Below, piece after piece: positions 1 to 5,274 of a stretch of 7,893 bases of DNA (position 1 is the first letter of the stretch; each line of letters opens with the position of its first letter). Source of the DNA: 2-02-FULL-45-10 sp964478235. GTDB taxonomy: Bacteria; Patescibacteriota; Patescibacteriia; Magasanikbacterales; GWA2-37-8. The DNA is taken from NCBI GenBank assembly GCA_964478235.1, contig CAYZGX010000020.1, positions 1-7,893 of the forward strand, read 5' to 3'. The translations under genes and the position numbers were made by a program. Under the pieces are notes generated by a model that did not search any database, was not told the origin of the DNA, and saw only the letters and a program-made list of their open reading frames with translations.

Positions 1-2
1 AC

Positions 3-182
3 CACCCAACATTGGCTGGAGAAATTCGCTCCAAGGTGGAGCATTTTGAACACGGACTGTGTTTGCTGGGTCCAGAGCTTGAATACGACGCGGTCTGCCA
101 GTCCCCGGAATTTTTTAGAGGCCGACGATTAGAGCTTAACCGCCTACGAGGCATCCACGTTCCGCACGTTATTCCTTCATAA
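3..182 (+). CDS. C-terminal end of an unrecognised protein (5' end outside the window)
   Basis: An open frame enters from the left edge and runs for 59 codons to a TAA at 180-182. The other two plus frames are closed early (TGA at about 47-49 in frame 2, TAG at about 130 in frame 1). The visible tail is mixed and charged, with two Cys, several His, and a basic stretch (FFRGRRLELNRLRG) before the end IHVPHVIPS. There is no hydrophobic segment. I do not recognise the family. Support for it being real is that its stop codon is the first base triplet of a strong terminator stem, the arrangement expected for a genuine gene end converging on the minus-strand operon. The start and the true length cannot be seen. 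Confidence 0.55.
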   Translation, partial: HPTLAGEIRSKVEHFEHGLCLLGPELEYDAVCQSPEFFRGRRLELNRLRGIHVPHVIPS

Positions 183-220
183 AATAAAAAACCCTGACGG
201 TCTCAGGGTTTTTTATTTTA
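180..220. terminator. Bidirectional intrinsic terminator between convergent genes
   Basis: A perfect 18-bp inverted repeat pairs 180-197 with 203-220 around the 5-base loop CGGTC. Its core is ACCCTGA/TCAGGGT, flanked by A/T-rich arms that supply a T-run on whichever strand is read. Both flanking stop codons form the ends of the stem: TAA at 180-182 for the left gene, and TAA read on the minus strand at 218-220 for the PfkB kinase gene. It should terminate transcription from both sides. Confidence 0.93.
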
Positions 221-1204
221 GAGTTGCTTAGAAGTATTTTTGGAAAACTTTTTGATCATCGCTAGTATGCCGGCGCGGTCGAGTAGGCCGGTTTGAGCGC
301 CGTGTTGGCTTATTACTCCGGAGCTATTAGCGACACCCCATTCAAGAGCGTGAGGAATATCTCGACCAAGTGAGCGAGCGGTGAGATACCCGCTCGAAAA
401 AGCATCGCCAGCCCCAGTTTTTGAAACAACTTTGACTGGATAACTATCCAGATGCCAGAGTTCTTCGGCGGTGCCAGCCCACGCGCCCCTCGGGCCGTCG
501 GTAATGGACACTTCGTCGGTACCAAGAGCGAGAAGTTTGTGGACAAGTGTCGCGACAGTCTTTTCTTTTTCGAGTGTCGTGCCAGTAATCGCTTCGGCTT
601 CTTCTAAATTAAGGATAAGAATATCGGAGCGAGCAATCACTGCCTTGAGAGCGCTCATACCAAAGGCTAAAAGGCGAGAGCTTGGGTTGACAGCAAGCGA
701 TGTGGACGGATGTTTGGCGAGGTAAAGGAGTAGTTTGTTTTGAATAAACAATTCCGGATCATTCAGGCCGCTATAGTAGATCCACTCTGTTGGCGGAACA
801 CTGTCTGGCCACTGGTAGTGTTTAGTGTCGGCGTACGAAAGAATCGTGCGCTCTTCTTTGTGATTGAGAATAATAGAGTAGCGAGTAGTGCCGTGTGGGT
901 CGGTGGCTACCAAATCGGTGGTGAGGCCTTTGCCGCGAAGCTGATCAAGAATAGTGTGGCCAACACCGTCACCACCAATGGTGGTGAGGAGTGCTGAGGA
1001 TAGGCCGAGCTTATGTGCGCCAACAGCAACGTTACACGCATTACCACCCAAGTCCTGAAAACCGTGTTCAATCGGAATTTTTTTGCCATATGGCAAACAC
1101 AACTCTGATTCGCCAGCACTGTTGGTGCGATAGGCGGCGTTTTGACCATCAATCTCAATATGAATATCGAGTACTGGGTCACCAATAGTTATCAAATTAT
1201 ACAT
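218..1204 (-). CDS. PfkB/ribokinase-family carbohydrate kinase
   Basis: A 328-residue protein of the PfkB (ribokinase-like) family, which transfers the ATP gamma-phosphate to a sugar or nucleoside hydroxyl in the cytoplasm. Visible marks are the N-terminal IGDPVLDI strand (7-14), the glycine-rich GGNACNVAVGAHKLG signature (53-67), the NLEEAE segment (199-204), and the C-terminal signature KTGAGDAFSSGY (262-273) with the anion-hole GAGD and the likely catalytic base Asp267. Length is normal for the family. The start is well fixed: AAGGAG lies 7 bases before the ATG, the only strong Shine-Dalgarno sequence in this operon. It is the last gene of the rpiB-rpe-trxB-kinase operon, 21 bp after the reductase stop. 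Substrate is unresolved: ribose, fructose, adenosine and sugar phosphates all remain possible. The neighbours favour a sugar feeding the pentose phosphate pool. Confidence 0.9.
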   Translation of the reverse strand: MYNLITIGDPVLDIHIEIDGQNAAYRTNSAGESELCLPYGKKIPIEHGFQDLGGNACNVAVGAHKLGLSSALLTTIGGDGVGHTILDQLRGKGLTTDLVATDPHGTTRYSIILNHKEERTILSYADTKHYQWPDSVPPTEWIYYSGLNDPELFIQNKLLLYLAKHPSTSLAVNPSSRLLAFGMSALKAVIARSDILILNLEEAEAITGTTLEKEKTVATLVHKLLALGTDEVSITDGPRGAWAGTAEELWHLDSYPVKVVSKTGAGDAFSSGYLTARSLGRDIPHALEWGVANSSGVISQHGAQTGLLDRAGILAMIKKFSKNTSKQL

Positions 1205-1211
1205 AGTTCCA

Positions 1212-1217
1212 CTCCTT
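1212..1217 (-). promoter_or_regulatory. Shine-Dalgarno sequence of the PfkB kinase
   Basis: On the minus strand AAGGAG stands 7 bases ahead of the ATG at 1204-1202. It lies in the 21-bp gap after the reductase stop. It is notable because rpe, the reductase and ileS show no comparable sequence. Confidence 0.8.
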
Positions 1218-1225
1218 GAAGTTGG

Positions 1226-2173
1226 TTATTTGGTCGGATTCCACAGGTTACTATACTCTATTGCCGAGAGTGCCGCAACGATACCTTGGCCAGCGGCAAT
1301 ACCAATCTGCTTGTAAGGAATATCGGTGACGTCACCGGCGGCAAAGATGCCTGGAATGTTGGTACGACAGCGAGTATCGACAATAATTTCACCTTGTTTA
1401 TTCTGATTAAGGTTGGGAACAAATTGTGAATTAGGGATCATGCCAATATGCACCATGACACCATCGAGCGCAATGTCGTTTGTGGCACCAGAAGCGTCGG
1501 TGTAGGTGAGACCCTCCACTCGTTTTTCGCCGTGAATAGCGGTTGTTTTACTTTCGTAGATAATTTCTACATTTTTTTCTAGAGCGAGTTTGTCTACCAG
1601 AATAGAATCACCTTTTGGAAAGCCGCCTTTGTTGTCTTTTGGATATTTAGTGAGGAGGTACACTTTTTTAGCAATACGCGCCATCATGAGGGCTGATTCC
1701 AAAGCAGAGTTGCCTGCGCCAATAGTAGCAGTAACTTTATTTTTGTAGAGCGGGCCGTCGCACACGGTGCAATAGGTAATACCTTTGTGCAGTAAACCGT
1801 CTTCGCCAGGGATAGCCAGGTGGCGGGGATGAATGCCGGTGCCAATAATGACCGTTTTTGTTTCGTAGGTGCGCTCTTCGCCGACAGCATTTTTGGCGCT
1901 CACGATATGGTAGTTATCTTTTGGAGAAATTTTAGTAACCATCCAGCCTTCATCAAACTCTACGCCGTAGGATTTGGCATGTTCGGCGAATTTTTTGGCT
2001 AATTCAAAACCTTGGATTTCGAGAATGCCCGGCCAATTGTTGACTACGCCAGACAAGGCGACTTCGCCACCAATATTATCGGTGACAACTTTAAAATTGA
2101 GTCCGCGACGAGCGGCGTAAATAGCAGCACTACAACCAACGGCGGCCCCTCCAATAATAATCAGATCGTACAT
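1226..2173 (-). CDS. trxB: Thioredoxin reductase-like flavoprotein, AhpF-module type
   Basis: A 315-residue, two-domain FAD/NAD(P) disulfide reductase of the low-Mr TrxB/AhpF C-terminal class. It would pass electrons from a nicotinamide or other donor through FAD to its own cysteine pair and then to thioredoxin or a similar partner. Visible marks are the N-terminal FAD fold (IIIGGAAVG, 5-13, the third Gly of GxGxxG replaced by Ala), the redox motif CTVCDG (C135, C138), the second nucleotide-binding loop GAGNSALE (152-159), and the FAD-closing motif FAAGD (277-281). After the second Rossmann strand the NADPH-binding HRRxxxR motif is absent. The sequence there is LLTKYPK (173-179), closer to AhpF, and the tail PYKQIGIAAGQG is also AhpF-like. 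Its start overlaps the end of rpe by 13 bp, which implies translational coupling, since no Shine-Dalgarno sequence is seen. The gene symbol is by family; the electron donor is uncertain. Confidence 0.9.
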   Translation of the reverse strand: MYDLIIIGGAAVGCSAAIYAARRGLNFKVVTDNIGGEVALSGVVNNWPGILEIQGFELAKKFAEHAKSYGVEFDEGWMVTKISPKDNYHIVSAKNAVGEERTYETKTVIIGTGIHPRHLAIPGEDGLLHKGITYCTVCDGPLYKNKVTATIGAGNSALESALMMARIAKKVYLLTKYPKDNKGGFPKGDSILVDKLALEKNVEIIYESKTTAIHGEKRVEGLTYTDASGATNDIALDGVMVHIGMIPNSQFVPNLNQNKQGEIIVDTRCRTNIPGIFAAGDVTDIPYKQIGIAAGQGIVAALSAIEYSNLWNPTK

Positions 2174-2805
2174 AGATTTCGTAATGTTTGAATAGTATGA
2201 GTAAGGTTGTCAGTATTTTTGAGAGCACTGCCGACGTTAAAAATGTCTACTCCTGCTCGGCGAAGCTCGCCAATAGTTTTTTCGTTGACGGCTCCGTCGG
2301 CGCTACAGAGCGGGCGAACTTTCTGTTCTGTAAATTCATTAATTTTTGGCAGTACACTTGGCTCAAATGGCGCGCCTTGAATACCAGGATGAACGGTCAT
2401 AAATTGTACCACATCCACCAGTTTGGTATAGGGAGCGATAGCCAAGAGCGGGGTTTCGGGATTAAGAGCAAGGCCTACTTGCCAGCAGTTACCACGGGCG
2501 GCGGTAATTGCCTCAGCGACATTTTTTGATTCCACGTGAATAATCACTCGGAAAACATTGGAAATTTTTTCAAATCGGGTGATGTAGTCGAGCGGATCGT
2601 TGACCATAAGATGAAGCTCGTATTTGAGGTCGGTCGCAACGCTGGCTAGAGAATCTATTTCAGTAAACGACGTGGTTTTGACAAATGATCCGTCCATAAT
2701 GTCGAGCTGAACATAGGGAGCGAGAGATTCAAAGCGATGAATCTGTTTTTGAAGCTCAGCAAAACTGTTGGTGAGAATAGCGGGGATAATAAGTGGGGTA
2801 GACAT
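2161..2805 (-). CDS. rpe: Ribulose-phosphate 3-epimerase family protein
   Basis: A 214-residue TIM-barrel of the Rpe family, which interconverts D-ribulose-5-phosphate and D-xylulose-5-phosphate in the non-oxidative pentose phosphate pathway. Visible marks are the N-terminal PAILTNSF (8-15), the LDIMDGSFV loop with catalytic Asp35, HLMV with metal ligand His65, the phosphate-gripping TVHPGIQG (137-144), and SADGAVN with catalytic Asp170. One classical metal ligand is changed: the His two places before Asp35 is Gln33. The frame stays open upstream to 2979, but those 58 extra residues run across rpiB and resemble no part of Rpe. The ATG at 2805-2803 gives the family N-terminus MSTPLIIPAIL and sits 1 bp after the rpiB stop, so translation is probably coupled. 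A related epimerase such as allulose-6-phosphate 3-epimerase is an alternative. Confidence 0.88.
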   Translation of the reverse strand: MSTPLIIPAILTNSFAELQKQIHRFESLAPYVQLDIMDGSFVKTTSFTEIDSLASVATDLKYELHLMVNDPLDYITRFEKISNVFRVIIHVESKNVAEAITAARGNCWQVGLALNPETPLLAIAPYTKLVDVVQFMTVHPGIQGAPFEPSVLPKINEFTEQKVRPLCSADGAVNEKTIGELRRAGVDIFNVGSALKNTDNLTHTIQTLRNLCTI

Positions 2806-2806
2806 A

Positions 2807-3247
2807 CTATTCAAGAGCAGAAATTTTTTTAAGGCGACGCACATGGCGATCGGAGCCACTAAACGGTGTTTCGATAAACGCTTTAACAATAGCGCGAGCA
2901 TGTTCGTCGGATACGACACGGCCGGCCAGGCAAAGAATATTAGCGTCATCATCTTTTTTAGCAAATTCCGCCGACTCAATACTGGAAGCGAGAATAGCGC
3001 GAACGCCTTTTAGTTTGTTGGCCGAAATACAGACACCATGACCAGAGCCACAAATAAGAATACCTAGATTGGTTTTACTCGCGGTGACTTTTTTGGCGAC
3101 CGCTTCGGCAAAATCTGGGTAGTCATCGTTTTCATCGTAGGTATCAGCCCCTAAATCAGCTACCTCAAGCTTGAGCACCTTGGTAAGATAGGTGACCAGG
3201 GCTTTTTTGAGCTGGAAACCAGCGTGGTCGGAGGCAATATAGAGCAT
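2807..3247 (-). CDS. rpiB: Ribose-5-phosphate isomerase B (RpiB/LacAB family)
   Basis: A 146-residue RpiB, the normal family length. It interconverts ribose-5-phosphate and ribulose-5-phosphate in the cytoplasm, directly supplying the substrate of Rpe encoded next. Visible marks are ASDHAGFQLK (5-14), DYPDFAEAVA (42-51), the catalytic-Cys loop LICGSGHG with Cys66, the SANKLKGVRA segment (75-84), the DDDAN motif (99-103), and the phosphate-binding RHVRR near the end. Asp99 stands where E. coli RpiB has His99. The frame is open to 3316, but the ATG at 3247-3245 is preferred. It begins MLYIASDHAG as in the family, and a strong promoter places the transcript start at about 3266, so the upstream ATG codons lie in or before the promoter. 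No clear Shine-Dalgarno sequence is present. It is the first gene of the operon. Confidence 0.92.
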   Translation of the reverse strand: MLYIASDHAGFQLKKALVTYLTKVLKLEVADLGADTYDENDDYPDFAEAVAKKVTASKTNLGILICGSGHGVCISANKLKGVRAILASSIESAEFAKKDDDANILCLAGRVVSDEHARAIVKAFIETPFSGSDRHVRRLKKISALE

Positions 3248-3272
3248 AGAAGCGAAACACAATAGTGCGGTC

Positions 3273-3300
3273 ATTATAGCACGTCGCTCGGGTTTGGCAA
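3273..3300 (-). promoter_or_regulatory. Extended -10 sigma70-type promoter of the rpiB operon
   Basis: On the minus strand TTGCCA (3300-3295) is followed by a 16-bp spacer and a perfect TATAAT (3278-3273), preceded by TGC, which makes an extended -10. The predicted start near 3266 leaves a leader of about 19 nt before the rpiB ATG. This decides the rpiB start, because longer forms would begin inside or upstream of the promoter. Confidence 0.8.
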
Positions 3301-3331
3301 TACAGGGAACAGACATATTTGAGAGGGTGTA

Positions 3332-3360
3332 TTGTATTTTTTAAGTGCCAGGTCTACTAT
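3332..3360 (+). promoter_or_regulatory. Putative promoter of the CBS-domain gene
   Basis: TTGTAT (3332-3337), a 17-bp spacer and TACTAT (3355-3360) predict a transcript start near 3367. This is about 40 nt before the ATG at 3409 and back-to-back with the rpiB promoter. The match is moderate. Confidence 0.5.
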
Positions 3361-3408
3361 ACCTAGAGAGGGCCGTTGAGCCACCGTTATTCACATAACA
3401 TAATGCCT

Positions 3409-3861
3409 ATGAAAGTCCGAGATATAATGGAAAAAAATGTTATCACGGTGACGCCAGAAACGCCTTATGAAGAAGTGGTTCGCTTACTATATGCCAACAA
3501 TGTGAGCGGTGTACCGGTCGTTTCGCCTGACGGCAAAGTGGTGGGGATGATTTCTGAAAAAGACATTATTCGCGTGATGTTCCCACATTATCAGAGTTAT
3601 TACGAACACCCTGAAAGCTATACGGATTTTGAAGCCCGCGAGCACAAAGCCAGCGATATTAAAGATCATAAAGCCAGTGTCTTTATGCGGGTGAATATTG
3701 TGCCCATTCATCCAGAGGATCCAATTATGAAAGTGGGGGCCACGATGCTCGCCAAACATATGAGCCGGCTACCCGTAGTTGATGACGCGGGAAATATTGT
3801 CGGGGTCATCAGTCGCCGGATGATTTACCGGGCGATTATGAAAGAAAACTTTAAAGTATAG
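3409..3861 (+). CDS. Stand-alone CBS-domain pair protein
   Basis: A protein of 150 residues from the ATG at 3409, built almost entirely of two CBS domains. Such Bateman modules bind adenine nucleotides such as AMP, ATP or S-adenosylmethionine and act as energy or ligand sensors. CBS1 spans about residues 1-54: MKVRDIM, the VITVTPETPYEEVVRLL helix, then VSGVPVVSPDGKVVGMISEKDI. A charged, Tyr- and His-rich linker of about 30 residues follows. CBS2 starts near VFMRVNIVPIHPEDPIMKV and ends with SRLPVVDDAGNIVGVISRRMIYRAIM. No catalytic or membrane domain is attached, so the partner is unknown. Start choice is uncertain. A TTG at 3376 with GAGAGG just before it and an ATG at 3403 are in frame, but MKVRDIM is the usual family start and the TTG lies within about 10 nt of the predicted transcript start. 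Confidence 0.88.
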   Translation: MKVRDIMEKNVITVTPETPYEEVVRLLYANNVSGVPVVSPDGKVVGMISEKDIIRVMFPHYQSYYEHPESYTDFEAREHKASDIKDHKASVFMRVNIVPIHPEDPIMKVGATMLAKHMSRLPVVDDAGNIVGVISRRMIYRAIMKENFKV

Positions 3862-3865
3862 CAAC

Positions 3866-3894
3866 AAAAAACCAACCGGTATCGGTTGGTTTTT
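3866..3894. terminator. Bidirectional terminator after the CBS gene
   Basis: A 12-bp stem pairs 3867-3878 (AAAAACCAACCG) with 3883-3894 (CGGTTGGTTTTT) around the loop GTAT. It gives a T-run on the plus strand and, from the A-run at 3866-3871, one on the minus strand. It lies 5 bases past the CBS stop and also faces the minus-strand membrane-protein genes, so it can end both convergent transcripts. Confidence 0.9.
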
Positions 3895-3905
3895 GAACCA
3901 CTAGG

Positions 3906-3919
3906 CTGAAAGATTTCAG
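3906..3919. repeat. Short palindrome at the left edge of the GC-rich block
   Basis: CTGAAA (3906-3911) and TTTCAG (3914-3919) form a 6-bp inverted repeat with a 2-base centre. Its CTGA/TCAG halves recur in the palindromes at 4638-4663 and 5285-5303, which border the two membrane-gene units. On its own it is too short to be strong evidence. Confidence 0.4.
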
Positions 3920-3934
3920 AATAATGGTAGTGCA

Positions 3935-3966
3935 CGGGCCGTGGAGGATTTTCTCCTCACGACCCG
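3935..3966 (-). other. GC-rich hairpin downstream of the 176-residue membrane protein gene
   Basis: CGGGCCGTGGAGGA (3935-3948) pairs with TCCTCACGACCCG (3954-3966), with one bulged base and one G-T pair, around a 5-base loop. It lies 19 bp past the stop of the minus-strand gene. No T-run follows on either strand, so it may be an RNA 3'-end stabiliser or a weak terminator rather than a classical one. Confidence 0.55.
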
Positions 3967-3984
3967 CGCATGTTCGCTCGCTGT

Positions 3985-4515
3985 TCAGACCCAGAAGAGC
4001 TTGTAAGCTCCTGCCAGGATCGTTGCGACGAGCCAGACCAAACCCACCAGCGCGAAGTATGCGGCCCCCAGAGCGGCAGCGACCACCGCGAGGATGGTTG
4101 CAAGGACGCTGAGGAGAGCGACGGGGTAGAAAATCATGTCGCCCGCGTTTTCCACCGCCTTCCGCAGGTGGCCTTTTTCGGTCACCCAGGTGGCGAGGGT
4201 AGTGCTGTAACTGCTACAACCCTCCGTCTCCCCACGATACTCATAGTATGAGACGCAGGGGTAGCGGTCGGTGAACGAGTAGAGCAGTCCGACCACGAAG
4301 AGCACAGCGAGGCCGACGAGCATGGTCCGCATCGGGCGAGCCACCTTGCGGTAGCGCTCGAGGAAGACTGCCTCGTCGGTGTAGCGATACATCAGACCGA
4401 ACTTGACGAGCAGCAGGATGGCGAACAGGCCGAGGAACAGGACATAGAACATCCCCTCGGTGTTGTTGGCCATGAACTTCATGAACGAGGACTTTACAAC
4501 CAGGTCAAACAACAT
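3985..4515 (-). CDS. Unrecognised four-helix membrane protein, 176 residues
   Basis: I do not recognise the family. The protein shows four hydrophobic segments at about 21-43, 64-82, 127-150 and 152-174. The loop between the first two is rich in Arg and Lys (YRYTDEAVFLERYRKVARPMR) and should be cytoplasmic. That would place the larger loop 83-126 outside, and it carries two Cys (C87, C100) that could form a disulfide. The start is supported by GGAG 6 bases before the ATG, inside a leader shared almost base for base with the 113-residue gene upstream. By eye the two proteins align in helices 1-2 and again around a W-x-T-E...R-x-A...AG pattern (110-125 here), suggesting distant paralogues, with extra loop sequence and one more helix here. 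Codons are richer in G and C at third positions than in the flanking genes. Confidence 0.72.
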   Translation of the reverse strand: MLFDLVVKSSFMKFMANNTEGMFYVLFLGLFAILLLVKFGLMYRYTDEAVFLERYRKVARPMRTMLVGLAVLFVVGLLYSFTDRYPCVSYYEYRGETEGCSSYSTTLATWVTEKGHLRKAVENAGDMIFYPVALLSVLATILAVVAAALGAAYFALVGLVWLVATILAGAYKLFWV

Positions 4516-4626
4516 GGTGTGCTCCGGGGCGCCGACAGGGGCGCAAGTGGGTTGGTGGTAGTAACGTTAGTCCTCGCAAAGCCGGGATTTTGGCTCTCTG
4601 AGGACTAACGTTTATTGTAAAGAACG
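4511..4626 (-). repeat. 116-bp direct repeat, copy A (shared leader)
   Basis: This matches 5159-5274 over 116 positions without gaps and with 3 mismatches. Two mismatches lie in the apical loop of the central hairpin and one in its internal loop. It covers the ATG, Shine-Dalgarno sequence, two hairpins and the TACAAT box. Similarity stops 3 bp into the coding sequence and just past the AACG at the other end. Confidence 0.95.
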
Positions 4627-4663
4627 AGATATCCTATCTACTGATAAGATTTATTATCAATAG
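4516..4663 (-). promoter_or_regulatory. Structured leader of the 176-residue membrane protein (copy A)
   Basis: Read on the minus strand there are three stems. P1 pairs 4663-4654 with 4647-4638, 10 bp with one G-T pair. P2 spans 4612-4563: a perfect 13-bp outer stem ending AACGTTAGTCCTC, a 2x2 internal loop, a 6-bp inner stem and an 8-base loop. P3 pairs 4544-4540 (GCGCC) with 4533-4529. P3 ends 3 bases before GGAG, which stands 6 bases from the ATG. TACAAT at 4619-4614 could be a -10, but no good -35 fits it. TTGATA inside P1 with TAGGAT 18 bp on is another weak promoter possibility. The gene may instead be reached by transcription from the upstream unit. No known riboswitch consensus is recognised. 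Confidence 0.65.
4638..4663. repeat. Palindrome between the two membrane-gene units
   Basis: CTACTGATAA (4638-4647) and TTATCAATAG (4654-4663) form a 10-bp inverted repeat with one mismatch around GATTTA. It occupies the same place relative to leader copy A as 5285-5303 does to copy B, and could be an operator or the P1 stem of the leader RNA. Confidence 0.65.
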
Positions 4664-4821
4664 AATGGGATTCCGGTCGACGTTGTTTTGTGACAACGCT
4701 GACCGGAAGTTTTTCCCACGAAGCTGTCTGGCGCCAATCTGTCTCTCGACAGTCAGGCGACTCAGGCAGTCGTGTTCCACTAGACGCGGGGGGGGGGCAG
4801 CTGCTGCGATCTTCCCGCAAC
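4664..4821. other. Spacer between the two membrane-protein genes, with a hairpin and a G10 tract
   Basis: No credible gene is seen. A strong imperfect hairpin at 4671-4708 pairs TTCCGGTC with GACCGGAA and CGTTG with CAACG around an 8-base loop. A GTTTTT tail follows on the plus strand but no T-run on the minus strand. A run of ten G (4788-4797) stands 24 bases past the stop of the 113-residue gene. Between them (4730-4780) the sequence is rich in short CAGTC/GACTG-type words without a clear repeat unit. Confidence 0.6.
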
Positions 4822-5163
4822 TCAGCGCCTTGCAAAACTGGAAACCGTTGCTGCCATCGCGCCAAGAAGGATCATCACGTAACCCGCGACGTAAGCGGCT
4901 TCACGGACAAACTCCGTTTTCCAGTGAGGACGACCCTCGTAGACGATGAGCATGGCAATGCTGTAAGAAACAGCGAGGATGAGCAGGCCGATACCCGCAA
5001 GAGTGGTTGCGTCGTGAGCGCGCTTGGAATCGTCGGCGTTGAGCTTGGTGAACTGCTTGTAGAGCATGGCGATCGCCAGGCTGAAGAGCAGGATGGCGAA
5101 AACGGCGTAGAACGCCATTTCCGGCAGGTTGTCGAGCAAGAAGTTGATGATCCGCGCGAACAT
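4822..5163 (-). CDS. Unrecognised three-helix membrane protein, 113 residues
   Basis: I do not recognise the family. Three hydrophobic segments are visible at about 14-34, 54-74 and 88-107. The loop at 35-53 carries several Lys and Arg residues and is likely cytoplasmic. The segment YEGRPHWKTEFVREAAYVAG (75-94) recalls the W-x-T-E...R-x-A...AG stretch of the 176-residue protein downstream, so the two are probably distant paralogues. It has no cysteine. The start at 5163-5161 has GGAG 6 bases upstream in the shared leader. A strong minus-strand promoter lies about 150 bp upstream, making this the first gene of a likely two-gene unit. The plus-strand frame across the same DNA (4690-5256) is long only because the region is GC-rich. 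The function cannot be inferred from the sequence. Confidence 0.7.
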   Translation of the reverse strand: MFARIINFLLDNLPEMAFYAVFAILLFSLAIAMLYKQFTKLNADDSKRAHDATTLAGIGLLILAVSYSIAMLIVYEGRPHWKTEFVREAAYVAGYVMILLGAMAATVSSFARR

Positions 5164-5274
5164 GGTGTGCTCCGGGGCGCCGACAGGGGCGCAAGTGGGT
5201 TGGTGGTAGTAACGTTAGTCCTCGCAAAGCCAGGGTTTTGGCTCTCCGAGGACTAACGTTTATTGTAAAGAACG
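5159..5274 (-). repeat. 116-bp direct repeat, copy B (shared leader)
   Basis: This is the partner of 4511-4626, offset exactly 648 bp, with 3 mismatches and no gaps. The outer stem of the central hairpin, the GCGCC/GGCGC hairpin, the Shine-Dalgarno sequence and the ATG are all identical between copies. Confidence 0.95.

Noticed and set aside
2806..2979. N-terminal extension of rpe to an upstream ATG at 2979
   Set aside because: The extra residues are rpiB read in another frame and do not match Rpe. The ATG at 2805 gives the family start.
3248..3316. N-terminal extension of rpiB to 3316 or 3274
   Set aside because: These starts lie upstream of or within the extended -10 promoter, and the family starts at the MLYIASDHAG segment.
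3970..4251. Plus-strand open frames of 62-93 codons opposite the 176-residue membrane protein
   Set aside because: They are antisense shadows of a GC-rich coding region, with no family resemblance and no start signals.
4563..4612. The AACGTTAGTCCTC inverted repeat as an integron attC site
   Set aside because: The arms contain GTTAG-like words but do not fit the attC core pattern (RYYYAAC/GTTRRRY). There are no extrahelical-base features and no integrase is seen.
4563..4612. The P2 hairpin as an intrinsic terminator
   Set aside because: No T-run follows it on the minus strand, where transcription is expected to continue into the gene.
4690..5256. 188-codon plus-strand open frame opposite the 113-residue membrane protein
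   Set aside because: Its product is low in hydrophobic order and polar throughout. It crosses both the repeat and the G10 tract, and it has no Shine-Dalgarno sequence. The minus frame has clear helices, a Shine-Dalgarno sequence and a leader. It is a GC-driven shadow.
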